Positions 26,438 to 37,295 are shown, counted from the first letter of the stretch. The stretch is DNA of 64,000 nucleotides from Gammaproteobacteria bacterium (GCA_029880855.1 JAOUNS010000006.1:1-64000), one strand, 5' to 3'. Notes: generated from the sequence alone by a model not told the origin. Made by a program: numbers and translations.

Positions 26438-27545
26438 ATACAAAACCTGAATCCAGTAACAGCTCCGCAATTATTCTTGCCCCTGTTCCATCGGTTAAAC
26501 CCTGTGCAGCAATACTCATTTTAGACAAAGTCGAATCCTGCATAAGATAATGTATTGCATGTGCCATTTCTATTTCTAATGCGTCTTCATTCTGAATGAC
26601 TATTGCAGCCCCACTCCTCTCTAATGCACTTGCGCTTGCCTGTTGATTTTGTGCAAGAACCAGAATAACTGTTGGCAGTCCAAGGCAACATCTTTCCCAT
26701 GCTGTACTACCAGCGGCACCTATTGCCAAATCAGACTTGGTCATTAACTCTGCCATATTGTTAACATCGAACAGTACATCTGTTACCCATGGCATATCAG
26801 AGGCTTCAGATTGCACAAGATGTTTAGCAGGTGAATTTTTACCCATAACTACTGTTATCGCACAATCAGCCGGCAATTCACTGTTTTTTAATGCTGCCAG
26901 TACTTTACCTGTAGTATTATTACTGTCAATGCCACCCATACTGATTAGGACGTTTTTAATAGTCCGGTTATTTCGTCGCGCCAAACTTGCTTCCCTGTGC
27001 AATGAAAACTCAGAGCGTAGCAATGCATATTTACTTCCAGTGAAAACGGTACAATTTTCAGGCACCAAATCTGAATACATCTTATTGCTGCGACCAAAGT
27101 TCTGATCCAACAAAAGATCGCAATCATGTTTCCGATTCGCAAGATCGTCTATCACCATCATTTTCCGACAATGTCCACGAAAGCGTTTTTCCCAGTCAAT
27201 ATCGATTGCATAATGATCTACAATCAGCCAATCCGGTATTGTTTCGCGGAGACATGCTATAGTATCTTCAGAATCCTTTTTCTGATCCACACCAAGCCAA
27301 TCAGCATATTGTCGATTAGTAGCAACACTTGTAGTTTCTTCGACCTGCTCTATATTCCGTAATGGCAGCGCATGAACTTTAAAACCCTCTTGTTTAATGC
27401 GTTCAATCAAGTTTCCATTGTGGGCACGGCAAATAAATTGGCAATTTACACCACTATTACTCAGTTCCTTCGCAAGCGTTAGACAACGCATCACATGGCC
27501 CGTGCCAATCATTAGTGAAGCGTCTGTACGGAAAATGACATCCAC
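26424..27545 (-). CDS. pseG: UDP-2,4-diacetamido-altropyranose hydrolase
   Basis: PseG removes UDP from UDP-2,4-diacetamido-2,4,6-trideoxy-L-altropyranose to release the free sugar for PseI. The 373-residue protein is a GT-B-like, MurG-related fold. Its N-terminal glycine-rich motif IGTGHVMRCLTLA includes the catalytic histidine (H17). Later segments are LISMGGIDSNNTTGKVLAAL and AIGAAGSTAWERCCLGLP in the UDP-binding half. The start is GTG, seven bases after the preceding stop. It overlaps pseH. Confidence 0.93.
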   Translation of the reverse strand: MDVIFRTDASLMIGTGHVMRCLTLAKELSNSGVNCQFICRAHNGNLIERIKQEGFKVHALPLRNIEQVEETTSVATNRQYADWLGVDQKKDSEDTIACLRETIPDWLIVDHYAIDIDWEKRFRGHCRKMMVIDDLANRKHDCDLLLDQNFGRSNKMYSDLVPENCTVFTGSKYALLRSEFSLHREASLARRNNRTIKNVLISMGGIDSNNTTGKVLAALKNSELPADCAITVVMGKNSPAKHLVQSEASDMPWVTDVLFDVNNMAELMTKSDLAIGAAGSTAWERCCLGLPTVILVLAQNQQASASALERSGAAIVIQNEDALEIEMAHAIHYLMQDSTLSKMSIAAQGLTDGTGARIIAELLLDSGFVYDKQ

Positions 27546-27551
27546 AACTGG

Positions 27552-29579
27552 TTAATTCAGCCTTTTAAATCCTGCGTGACAAACCGGACCTTTCAGAAGT
27601 TCTCCTACATCCCTGCCATTTTCGCACTCCTTAATAAGTGCAAATATCGAGTCAAGTGCTTCAATGTAGCTATCAACCACCTCATCAGTATGTTCTGTAC
27701 AAACATACAAACAGTTGCTTGCAAGGAATCCTTTTGCCAGCATTTCCTGGGTAACCAGTGTCTTATAGGCCAGTGCGTTCACACTCTCAAAGGTGTAACC
27801 CGTCAATGCGGGTAAGCCCCAGTGGCTGATCGCAAGTTGATGCTTGTCCGCCAATGCCTGCCAGCGACTTCTCACCTTTAATCCGGTTGATGTGATCTGA
27901 TCCCAGGATTGGGTTTTTTCCATTACTTTCAGTGTTGCCAGGGCTGCCGTTGGACCAATACGTTCTGTCCAGAAAGTACTGCTTATAAAGGTTGACTGGG
28001 CTGCCTCCATTATTTCACGACGACCAATGGTTGCTGTTATGCTGTATCCATTGCCCAACGCTTTACCAAACATGGCCATATCCGGCTCAACACCATATTT
28101 TTTATGCAAACCACCAAATGTTTCCCGAAAACCGGAGGTACATTCATCAAAAATCAGAACGATATTCTTTTTTGTCGCCAGTTCACGGACCTTTTCCAGA
28201 AAACCATTTTCAGGTCCCTTGTTTCTGACCACTTCCATTTTGATGACACCAATATCATGTGTATTGACCAGTGCTTCGAGTTCATCAAAATTATTATAAT
28301 TAAAAGGAAAGACGGTTCCTTTGAGATTCCGCGGTACACCGGCCGGTTCCAGTCCCGGTAACAGATGTCCATCCAGCCCTTTATCATCGGCAAGATTTGC
28401 AGACAGGTACCAGTCATGCCAGCCATGGTATCCACAGATGGCAACCTTGTCTCTGCCGGAAGCGGCACGGGCAATCCTGATCGCAACAGCATTTGCTTCA
28501 CCACCGGAACGGGCAAGGCGCACCATATCAGCCCAGGGGTGTAGCTCAATCAATTTTTCTGCCAGATAGACTTCTTCCGGGCAATTAAATGTAGACATGT
28601 TACCTGTATCGATAGTTCTCCGTACGGCATTATCAACTTCAGGATGACCATAGCCCAAAATATTGGTGCCAATACCCATGATAGACATATCAATATATTC
28701 ATTTCCGTCCAGATCCCACACTTTACAGCCTTTGGCTTTACTGAAATATGCCGGCCAGTATTCAGGCAGAAACATCTCTGCACGTTTTGACAGTAGCATA
28801 TTTCCACCGGGAATTAATGACTTTGCCCGTTTCCATAATTTTTGCCCAGTGCCCAACTTAAGCCCCTCATTACGGTTAATGTGTTCATTGACGCGAAACA
28901 TCGCAGGATTTTGTCGATACAATTCAATTACATCTTTCCATGAGAAAAGATAATCAGGTGAAAAATACTCAACTATGGATTTAACAAGTTCAAAATCATC
29001 TGCTTCATCTACCGTCCAGCGCATGTCAGAATAATCAACAGGATTGGCATAATTCCAGGTAGAATACTCACCGGAGTTTCTGATATAGGGTGTAACATGC
29101 TCACGGTCAAAATCTGTTGATGCCTTGTTATTGGCCTCTTCCAGCGCAGAGAATGTGAAAATTTCGATATCCAGGCCATCAGGATATGTCGGTGTGATGA
29201 CATTTGTTAAATAGTCAATATTTCTTGTCTCAAATTCTGCGATCATGTCATCCAGCAGTTCCGGGTCCATCAAGGGACAATCACCGGTAATACGGATAAC
29301 AACATCAGATGGATACTCCCTGGCTGAAAAATAGTAGCGTTTCAAAACATCATTTTCGTCACCGCGAAAGACACTAAAACCAAGCTGCTGTACAAATTCA
29401 ACCAATTCATCATTATTCGGATTAATAGATGTCGCAAGGATCACCTTGTCCACTTTTTTTGCCTGGGACAAGCGTTTAAATAACAATTCGATCAACGGTA
29501 TACCATTGATGGTCTTCATCACCTTCTTGGGCAACCTGCTGGAACCCATTCTGGCCTGGACAATAACATGAACACTCAT
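27552..29579 (-). CDS. pseF: PseF cytidylyltransferase fused to class III aminotransferase
   Basis: A two-domain protein of 675 residues. The N-terminal 240 residues are a SpsF/PseF-type nucleotidyltransferase (VIVQARMGSSRLPKKV, then RITGDCPLMDP and the acidic PDGLDIEIF) that would make CMP-pseudaminate. The remaining 430 residues are a glutamate-1-semialdehyde-aminotransferase-like domain with GYHGWHDWYLSA, the PLP-pyridine aspartate in IFDECTSGFRETFGG and the Schiff-base lysine in FGKALGNG (about residue 506 from this start). The ATG at 29579 overlaps the preceding stop as ATGA; four extra codons lead to 29591. The aminotransferase could act on the pseudaminic acid side chain, but that is inference. 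Confidence 0.9.
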   Translation of the reverse strand: MSVHVIVQARMGSSRLPKKVMKTINGIPLIELLFKRLSQAKKVDKVILATSINPNNDELVEFVQQLGFSVFRGDENDVLKRYYFSAREYPSDVVIRITGDCPLMDPELLDDMIAEFETRNIDYLTNVITPTYPDGLDIEIFTFSALEEANNKASTDFDREHVTPYIRNSGEYSTWNYANPVDYSDMRWTVDEADDFELVKSIVEYFSPDYLFSWKDVIELYRQNPAMFRVNEHINRNEGLKLGTGQKLWKRAKSLIPGGNMLLSKRAEMFLPEYWPAYFSKAKGCKVWDLDGNEYIDMSIMGIGTNILGYGHPEVDNAVRRTIDTGNMSTFNCPEEVYLAEKLIELHPWADMVRLARSGGEANAVAIRIARAASGRDKVAICGYHGWHDWYLSANLADDKGLDGHLLPGLEPAGVPRNLKGTVFPFNYNNFDELEALVNTHDIGVIKMEVVRNKGPENGFLEKVRELATKKNIVLIFDECTSGFRETFGGLHKKYGVEPDMAMFGKALGNGYSITATIGRREIMEAAQSTFISSTFWTERIGPTAALATLKVMEKTQSWDQITSTGLKVRSRWQALADKHQLAISHWGLPALTGYTFESVNALAYKTLVTQEMLAKGFLASNCLYVCTEHTDEVVDSYIEALDSIFALIKECENGRDVGELLKGPVCHAGFKRLN

Positions 29580-30442
29580 AATGCAGACCACCTGGCCGGA
29601 TTAATTAAATCAATATCGTTTGTTGTCATGTTTATTGGCAGCCCGGCGACATCCGTGTCGGCAGCAGTGATTATTTCCTCAAGTTGTAATGCGGTATTTA
29701 CACCGACGACGACTTTCGTCACTTCTGTGTGAGAGACAGCATATGACACACAAGCAGCAACCGGATCCGTGTCCATATCCAGCAACCAGTTGTCCCAAAG
29801 AGCCCATAGTTTATTCCAGCGGTCAAACTTTGCCGGACGCTTGTCCTTGCTCATTAACAGCAGTCCCTGCAAAAAAATGGATCGCGCATGAAATTCAACA
29901 CCAGAATCAGCCAACTTGTTCAACCAGCCTGATTTAATCATTCGTTCGTCAAGAATATTGAATGGACCCTGCACGATTTGATATGAATACTTATCGGGAA
30001 TCATATCCAGTTCAGCAGGCTCATAAATTGAGAGCCCCAGGTTTTGCACCAACCCATCATCCTGTAGTTTAAGTAATGCTGCGTAGTATTCATCACCATA
30101 CGACTGTAGTAGTTGAGCCGGTCTATGCAACAACAACCCATACAGCTTATTCAATTTTAACCTGCTCAATGAAGCAGCAACAGAAGTACGAACCCAGTCT
30201 GAAATATCCTTACAGTCATCCGGCACGGAAGGCAGCTTGCTTATCACTTTAAACTCGTTTACGCCAATCTCACCCAGACGTGTTTCGCTCTCACCGTATG
30301 CTATAGCAGTATCCAGAGTGTCAATATTATGGTTTGATGCGGCCAACAAAATGCGACCGGCCTCATCAATACTCACCATACCGGTTTGATTCGCAATACC
30401 ATAATCCAGTCCAAACTGGACAGTACCGAGCGCAAGCTTCAT
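29576..30442 (-). CDS. Aldo/keto reductase family protein
   Basis: The 288-residue protein has the family (beta/alpha)8 pattern and all four tetrad residues in context: D and Y in DTLDTAIAYGESE, K in VISKLP and H in LLLHRP. It starts LALGTVQFGLDYGIAN, as do aldo/keto reductases found in sialic-like sugar loci. It overlaps pseC at one end and the pseF fusion at the other, each by four bases, so it belongs to the Pse translation unit. The standard six-enzyme Pse pathway does not need it. It may reduce or oxidise an intermediate used by the fused aminotransferase. Confidence 0.9.
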   Translation of the reverse strand: MKLALGTVQFGLDYGIANQTGMVSIDEAGRILLAASNHNIDTLDTAIAYGESETRLGEIGVNEFKVISKLPSVPDDCKDISDWVRTSVAASLSRLKLNKLYGLLLHRPAQLLQSYGDEYYAALLKLQDDGLVQNLGLSIYEPAELDMIPDKYSYQIVQGPFNILDERMIKSGWLNKLADSGVEFHARSIFLQGLLLMSKDKRPAKFDRWNKLWALWDNWLLDMDTDPVAACVSYAVSHTEVTKVVVGVNTALQLEEIITAADTDVAGLPINMTTNDIDLINPARWSAL

Positions 30443-31598
30443 ATGTTCAACGCAGTCTTTAGCATTTCTACTACCTGATCCTGTTGCTGCTCTGTCAGCG
30501 CAGGATATAATGGCAGCGTAATGGCGTATTTGTAATACTGCTCAGCAATTTCACAATAACCTTCCGAAAACCCCAACCCCTGATAGTAAGGCTGTTTATA
30601 GATCGGTATATAATGAATATTTACTCCAATTCCATTTTCTCGCAACGTGGAAAACACACTCTCCCTGGTGGTGGTTGTATGCTCGTGATCTATCCTGATC
30701 ACATACAAATGATAACTGCTATATGCATCAGACAGAACAAAAGGAGTAATTACGGGCAATTCTGACAGTAAGTCTGTATAACGATTTGCCAGTTCATTTC
30801 TTTTGCTGACAAATTTATCCAAACGTTTGAGCTGACTGACACCCAGTGCCGCCTGTATATCGGTTAACCGATAGTTAAAACCCAGGTCAATCTGTTCATA
30901 GTACCATTCGCCATGCGGCTTATGTTTCATCAAACCCGGATCGCGAGTAATACCGTGCGATCGAAATAGTTGCATTTTTTCAGCCAGCACTGGGTTGTTT
31001 GTCAGCGCCATGCCGCCTTCACCGGTTGTAATTATCTTTACCGGATGAAAACTGAATATGGTTATATCACTGTATTGCCCCCCGCCAATTGGCATTCCCT
31101 GATACTTTCCACCGATAGCATGAGAGGCATCTTCAATAATGTGAAAGCCGTATTCTTCTGATAACTGATGGATTGCAGCCATCTCGCATGACTGACCACA
31201 TAAGTGTACCGGAATGACAACTTTTGGCAGGGAATTGGTTTGTTTTGCCTGTTCGAGTTTATCTCTGAGTTTGTCTGCACTCAAATTATATGTATTTGGG
31301 TCGATATCAACAAAATCGACTGAGGCGCCACAATAAAGGGCCGCATTAGAAGACGCGACAAAACTGATGGGGGAAGTCCAGACACGATCACCTGAAGAGA
31401 CGCCCAGAGAAAGGCAGGCAATATGTAGTGCAGACGTGGCGCTATTGACAGCAACGGCATGTTTCGCTCCACAATGTTCAGCAACCCGGGTTTCAAATTC
31501 CGGTACTGTGTCACCTTGTGTCAAAAATGATGACTTCAGTATTTTGACGACTTCATCAATATCTGTTTGATCAATATCATGACAACCATAAGGTATCA

Positions 31599-31599
<1 letters not shown>
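30439..31599 (-). CDS. pseC: UDP-4-keto-6-deoxy-altrosamine aminotransferase
   Basis: PseC transaminates the C4 ketone of the PseB product to give UDP-4-amino-4,6-dideoxy-N-acetyl-beta-L-altrosamine. The 386-residue DegT-family protein starts MIPYGCHDIDQTDIDEV, typical of PseC. HIIEDASHAIGG precedes K188 in FSFHPVKIITTGEGG. The ATG at 31599 shares one base with the pseB stop (TGATG); a TTG one codon earlier is less likely. It is coupled to the aldo/keto reductase gene by a four-base overlap. Confidence 0.94.
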
Positions 31600-32663
<1,064 letters not shown>

Positions 32664-33995
32664 TCAGACTGGCACAGAGAAATCACTTCGTATTTTCTCA
32701 ACCACAGATATAATTTTATTTGGAACACTGCCTTTTCCGCCGGACACAAAATCTTCGATATATCTTGCATTATTTTCGCCGTACCTGGTGAAATATTGGT
32801 GTTGAAGCTCGGTTAAAGAAGTAGTTGCCTGAATGCACAAATTTCTCAACTCGTCCCTGTTTTTCAGGGTTATGCCGGCGTCATATATCTCGGATATCAA
32901 GGTATTTGATGTCAGATATCTGGGAAAAACGGTAATTTTATTGCGCATGAATGATTCAAAAAGGATTCCTGTTGCCGAGTGGAATACCAAATCCGCCCAT
33001 TCTATCAAAGAGCTGGTCGAATAATCAGTCGAGATTAAATAGTCATGCACATTTTGGCGTTTTAATATTTCATCAGAAAGAGGCGGGTAATTTCTTGAAC
33101 TTCTGTTTAGTATCAATTCAATATCATCATAACGGGAAATAAAATCTATTGTTCTGATCAACTCTTCTGTAAAAATATTGATATGTCGTTTAGGTATCAA
33201 AAAAAGTATCTTGACCTTCCCTTTGCCACACTCAGGCATCGGTCCATCCAGACAGTTCTCTGTTTTGATATTCAGCCATTCCTTACAAAACCTTGGGGAA
33301 CCGATAACAACAACTTTATCAGGATCTATGCCTTCTGCAATCGCATCATCTTTTTCCCTTTCGCTGGTTCTTACAAAATAATCAACGTACTGAAACATAT
33401 TTTGCACCTTGATTTCATTGGTAAGACCCATATCTGAAGCCATAACCATCGCATTATCACAAATACTGGTACCGTGCGGAATAACTGCCCATTTTGCATT
33501 TTTATTCAAAGCGCGAAAAATATTTATTACAGGGATAACTCGTGAATTCAAATGCAGAGCCAGGATCAGAGGAGACTTTGATTTTAAATAATCATGCCCC
33601 AGCTTTTCTTTCCAGATATTTAGTTCATTATTTTTACTTTTTCGACGAGGAGAGAACACTTTCAACATCAACCTTGCCGGCCTGCCCCAAAATACGCTTT
33701 TGATGGCTACATATTCAAGTGCATCTATCCACACCGGATTAGAATATAAATATTCCACAGTTACATGACTCTGCGAACAAAGAAAATGTGTTCGTTTGTC
33801 TTGTGAATCGATGAATCTGTTTTTGGCGCCTACAATAATGCCTTTTGCCTGAAATTGAAGATTCTCTGCCTGTTCCAAAAAATAGAAAAACGGCAAATAA
33901 TGATCGATGTCTTTATGACCGATTTTTTCCTCGCGCTGTATCAGAAAATATACATCCAAAGCAGAATTGTCACTTTGTTGATTATCTCTTTGCAT
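32664..33995 (-). CDS. Probable GT-B transferase, function unknown
   Basis: The 443-residue protein is not one I recognise with confidence. Residues 170-260 contain WAVIPHGTSICDNA and YFVRTSEREKDDAIAEGIDP. Residues 285-390 contain ILFLIPKRHINIFTEELI and ADLVFHSATGILFESFMRNKI. This pattern resembles GT-B proteins of the CDP-glycerol or polysialyl-transferase type. It sits between the two acidic-sugar gene sets, so it may transfer one of the CMP-ulosonic acids. No signal peptide or membrane segment is visible. Confidence 0.6.
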   Translation of the reverse strand: MQRDNQQSDNSALDVYFLIQREEKIGHKDIDHYLPFFYFLEQAENLQFQAKGIIVGAKNRFIDSQDKRTHFLCSQSHVTVEYLYSNPVWIDALEYVAIKSVFWGRPARLMLKVFSPRRKSKNNELNIWKEKLGHDYLKSKSPLILALHLNSRVIPVINIFRALNKNAKWAVIPHGTSICDNAMVMASDMGLTNEIKVQNMFQYVDYFVRTSEREKDDAIAEGIDPDKVVVIGSPRFCKEWLNIKTENCLDGPMPECGKGKVKILFLIPKRHINIFTEELIRTIDFISRYDDIELILNRSSRNYPPLSDEILKRQNVHDYLISTDYSTSSLIEWADLVFHSATGILFESFMRNKITVFPRYLTSNTLISEIYDAGITLKNRDELRNLCIQATTSLTELQHQYFTRYGENNARYIEDFVSGGKGSVPNKIISVVEKIRSDFSVPV

Positions 33996-34000
33996 ACTGA

Positions 34001-34840
34001 CTACCAGGTTGTACGACCACCATCAACAGACACAATAGCACCATTAAGATAGCTTGATGCATCACTCAACATCCATAATAGCGTACCCTGATACTCATTC
34101 TTTTTTGCCAACCTGCCCATAGGAATCCTGGAATTTACTTTAGCTAGAAATTCTTCCGGTTGGTTGTTCTCCACTCCACCCGGACACATAGCATTGCATC
34201 TGACGCCTTTATCGGCCCAATATGTTGCAAGGTAGCGAGTCAAACCAATTAAACCTGATTTAACAACTGAATAGGTAACCGGTTTTACCGGTTGCAGTTC
34301 ATCCGCTAAACCAGATTGTTTATAGAGACGTTGGTCTGGGGCAATCACACCCAGATCCGATGCAATATTAACAATAGAACCACCGACAGGGTTATTTGCA
34401 ATTGCCTGTCCATAGTGTTTAGCGCACAACCATGCCCCTGTCAGGCCAACTGCAATATCCTGTTGCCAAACTTCCAGCGGAAAATTTTCCAGGCGTGAGA
34501 AATTTTTTGTATCACTTTGTTCGACTTTTGGATTATTCGCTGCATTGTTTACCAAGCCGTCAATCCTGCCAAACTTGTCTAGAATATCCTGACAGCTTCT
34601 GGAAATTGCCGACTCATCTGTGATATCAAGTGCGAGTGCCAGCGGTTCACGGTCATGCTTGTTTGCCAGATCGACTGCCAGATTTTGTACTGCAGTTGCC
34701 TGCATGTCGAGCAGCACAGGGATTCCACCATAAGCTGCAACCACTTCTGCATGTTTTTGACCCAACAATCCGGCCGCCCCGGTTATTACGATAACCCGTC
34801 CATCCAGATTAAACAAATTCTGCAATTGATTAACTGTCAC
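34001..34840 (-). CDS. Short-chain dehydrogenase/reductase, PtmA-like
   Basis: This classical SDR of about 279 residues has the TGxxxGxG-like motif ITGAAGLLGQKHAE near residue 19, the NNAANN segment and the catalytic S-Y-K (Y in PVTYSVVKSGL). It ends in a GAIVSVDGGRTTW tail. I chose the GTG at 34840, preceded six bases upstream by GAGG; the frame extends to a TTG at 34852. Similar SDRs occur in legionaminic and other nonulosonic acid loci (PtmA). Here it lies beside a Gfo/Idh/MocA enzyme and a class III aminotransferase gene, suggesting oxidation before transamination. Confidence 0.88.
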   Translation of the reverse strand: MTVNQLQNLFNLDGRVIVITGAAGLLGQKHAEVVAAYGGIPVLLDMQATAVQNLAVDLANKHDREPLALALDITDESAISRSCQDILDKFGRIDGLVNNAANNPKVEQSDTKNFSRLENFPLEVWQQDIAVGLTGAWLCAKHYGQAIANNPVGGSIVNIASDLGVIAPDQRLYKQSGLADELQPVKPVTYSVVKSGLIGLTRYLATYWADKGVRCNAMCPGGVENNQPEEFLAKVNSRIPMGRLAKKNEYQGTLLWMLSDASSYLNGAIVSVDGGRTTW

Positions 34841-34864
34841 AAACCACCTCAACCCACGATTGGG

Positions 34865-35920
34865 TTATAATGTATTATTTTTAAAATCAGCAAAATCCAC
34901 TTTTGCATTACTCTGCAATGATGCTTTTATGGCCAGAGCAGTTAAATGACCGTCAATGACCTGTTCCAGAGCCGTAAATGGTTGCTCTTTTGATTTGACT
35001 GAGTTTATAAAAGTCTGCATCTGTAAACGAAACATCTCATTCCGTTCAAAATGAGCGAACTCATGTAGTTCATGTGTATCATTTTTGTACTCATCCAACA
35101 CGATCTTTTGTGCAACAATGTCCCACCGAATCGATCCGTTCTCTCCCAATACCAGAAACTCCCGAATAGGCGCCTGCTGAACAAATGACATGTTTACGGT
35201 AACCGGGATATGACGTCCCTGACAGGGTTGTTCAAGCATGACCGCCACCGTATCCTCAACATCAAGTGCAAGAGGACTTAACTTGCCGCCGATTGCAGAT
35301 ACACTGCCAGGAGCACCGAAATACCAATTCAGCAAATCCAGCTCATGTATTTCAGTCAAAACAACGCCGCCTCCCAGATCTTTTTTACCGGCGTAGAATT
35401 CATTATATTTTTCATATTTATGCCAGGCGGGCATATACGAATTAACATTTACCGAGACACTATAGATATCGCCCAGTGCTTTCTGTTCTATATACTGTTT
35501 CATTTTTTCAGCACACGGGTGAAAGCGCATCATGTATCCTACCATCACAATAGAGTCATGACTTTTGGCCGCATCTAACAGGGCACCCAATTGCTCTGAG
35601 GTATTTGACACCGGCTTTTCAAGCAAGAGAGGAATATTCTGCTCGACCAGGTCCATTGCTGTCTGCACATGAAGACTCGTCGGGTTTGCTACAATGGCAA
35701 AGTCCGGTGCAAATTGTGCAGCATCTGCGATTGAAGAGAACACGGAAATATTGTATTTCTCATCAATATTAACTGAGGTATTTGGTTGCAAATCGTCGCC
35801 GATTTCAAATGGTCGTCCTCTGCTCCTGACTGCTGCAATTTGCACATCCGGTTCAAGGGATTTCAAAATACGTAAATGACGCTGGCCAATACCACCCAGC
35901 CCAATAAATAATGCCTTCAC
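34865..35920 (-). CDS. Gfo/Idh/MocA family oxidoreductase
   Basis: The 351-residue NAD-dependent sugar dehydrogenase-like protein has the N-terminal motif FIGLGGIGQRHLRIL (about 5-19), VANPTSLHV, LLLEKPVSN with the conserved EKP, and a C-terminal GGGVVLTEIHELDLLNWYFG sheet domain. It starts with GTG. Its gene lies between the SDR and aminotransferase genes. Enzymes of this family oxidise sugar hydroxyls, so it may make the ketone that the aminotransferase uses. The substrate is unknown. Confidence 0.88.
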   Translation of the reverse strand: MKALFIGLGGIGQRHLRILKSLEPDVQIAAVRSRGRPFEIGDDLQPNTSVNIDEKYNISVFSSIADAAQFAPDFAIVANPTSLHVQTAMDLVEQNIPLLLEKPVSNTSEQLGALLDAAKSHDSIVMVGYMMRFHPCAEKMKQYIEQKALGDIYSVSVNVNSYMPAWHKYEKYNEFYAGKKDLGGGVVLTEIHELDLLNWYFGAPGSVSAIGGKLSPLALDVEDTVAVMLEQPCQGRHIPVTVNMSFVQQAPIREFLVLGENGSIRWDIVAQKIVLDEYKNDTHELHEFAHFERNEMFRLQMQTFINSVKSKEQPFTALEQVIDGHLTALAIKASLQSNAKVDFADFKNNTL

Positions 35921-35953
35921 ATCACACCCGTGTCTTGTTGTGAAATCAGACTA

Positions 35954-37291
35954 TTAGACCTTTTTTTCTCTTGTATAAGAATTAAAATCAGCCACTTTAC
36001 GGAATACCGGTCGGACAGGAATTCCTTCGATCTGATCAGCAAGATTTATATTGTTCTTTACAATTTTCCCAAAACCTTCCATTGCCGCATCATAGGCTTG
36101 TAATGTGATATCAATGTCATGTTCTTTATGAGACCAGGAAAGTGCATGATATGCGGCCCATAACACACCATGTCTCAGAAGTTCCTGTTGAAAATAGGAT
36201 TTCATTTCCAGATCATTATATTTTCCCTGACCTTTGAAAGTTATAATGCTTCTACATGGATATCCTATACATTCAATAAAATCTTCCAGCCCATGATTTG
36301 CAGCCAATTCGTTGAATCCGTTTTTGAGCTTTGTACCAACCACATTTAAATGCTCAGGTACTTTTTCACGCTCCAGTTTGGGAATACACGCCTTTGCAGC
36401 GGACAAACCGATGCAATCACCGCCATAGGTAAATGAAAAGAAGGTCTTTTCCAGTGCAAACATGTACTCTTTTTTTCCGACCACGGCAGAAAGAGGAATC
36501 GCGTTTGAAATCGCCTTTGCAAAAGTCGCCAAATCGGGAGTCACACCGGTCAGTTCCTGTGCGCCACCCATAGAGAAACGAAAACCGGTGATAATCTCAT
36601 CAAAGATCAGCAAGGCTCCATAATGATGGGCCATCTTCTTGACCTCGGCAAGAAAGTTATCCCGGGGTTCCAATACCGTCAAAGGCTCCATAATGACACA
36701 GGCTACTTCGTCAGGATGCTGCTTGAATATTTGTTCCAGACTATCCAGATCGTTATAAGTAAAGCTGTGTGCCAGTTGTTTATTGAAATCCGGTATACCA
36801 CTATTCAAATCTGTATTGGCAATATACCAGTCATGCCAACCATGGTACCCACAATAGGCAACATGATTACGACCGGTTACAGCACGGGATATTCGCACGG
36901 CAACTGTTGTTGCATCTGCGCCGTTTTTACCAAATCGGGCTGCTTCGGCACAAGGAACCTTGTCTATAAGCAGTTCAGTCACGTCAACTTCCAGTTCATT
37001 CATCAGTGAGAATGTGGAACCCAACTCAAGCTGGTCAATGACCGCCTGATTTACGTCATGGTCTGCATAGCCAAGAATAATCGGATGACACCCCATGATG
37101 TAATCCAAAAATTTGTTATTATCAACGTCCCACACATAAGCGCCTTTTCCCCGGTGTAAATATTTAGGAGCAAATCCTTCTACAAATTGAGTCACACCTT
37201 TACTAAAAGTTTGGGTGCCGGCAGGAATTATATTTTTTGCCCGTTTATATATTTCATCAGATCTATCTGTTCTGAATGGTTTATCAGACAT
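35954..37291 (-). CDS. Class III aminotransferase, GSA-aminotransferase-like
   Basis: The 445-residue PLP enzyme resembles glutamate-1-semialdehyde aminomutase. GYHGWHDWYIANTD lies at about 148-161, the PLP-pyridine aspartate D231 in IFDEIITGFRF, and the Schiff-base lysine K259 in FAKAISNAIPLS. It is a clear relative of the C-terminal half of the PseF fusion, sharing YCGYHGWHDWY-type segments. In this position, next to cytidylyltransferase and dehydrogenase genes, a role in sugar amination is more likely than haem synthesis. Reaction and substrate remain unproven. Confidence 0.88.
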   Translation of the reverse strand: MSDKPFRTDRSDEIYKRAKNIIPAGTQTFSKGVTQFVEGFAPKYLHRGKGAYVWDVDNNKFLDYIMGCHPIILGYADHDVNQAVIDQLELGSTFSLMNELEVDVTELLIDKVPCAEAARFGKNGADATTVAVRISRAVTGRNHVAYCGYHGWHDWYIANTDLNSGIPDFNKQLAHSFTYNDLDSLEQIFKQHPDEVACVIMEPLTVLEPRDNFLAEVKKMAHHYGALLIFDEIITGFRFSMGGAQELTGVTPDLATFAKAISNAIPLSAVVGKKEYMFALEKTFFSFTYGGDCIGLSAAKACIPKLEREKVPEHLNVVGTKLKNGFNELAANHGLEDFIECIGYPCRSIITFKGQGKYNDLEMKSYFQQELLRHGVLWAAYHALSWSHKEHDIDITLQAYDAAMEGFGKIVKNNINLADQIEGIPVRPVFRKVADFNSYTREKKV

Positions 37292-37295
37292 GGCG

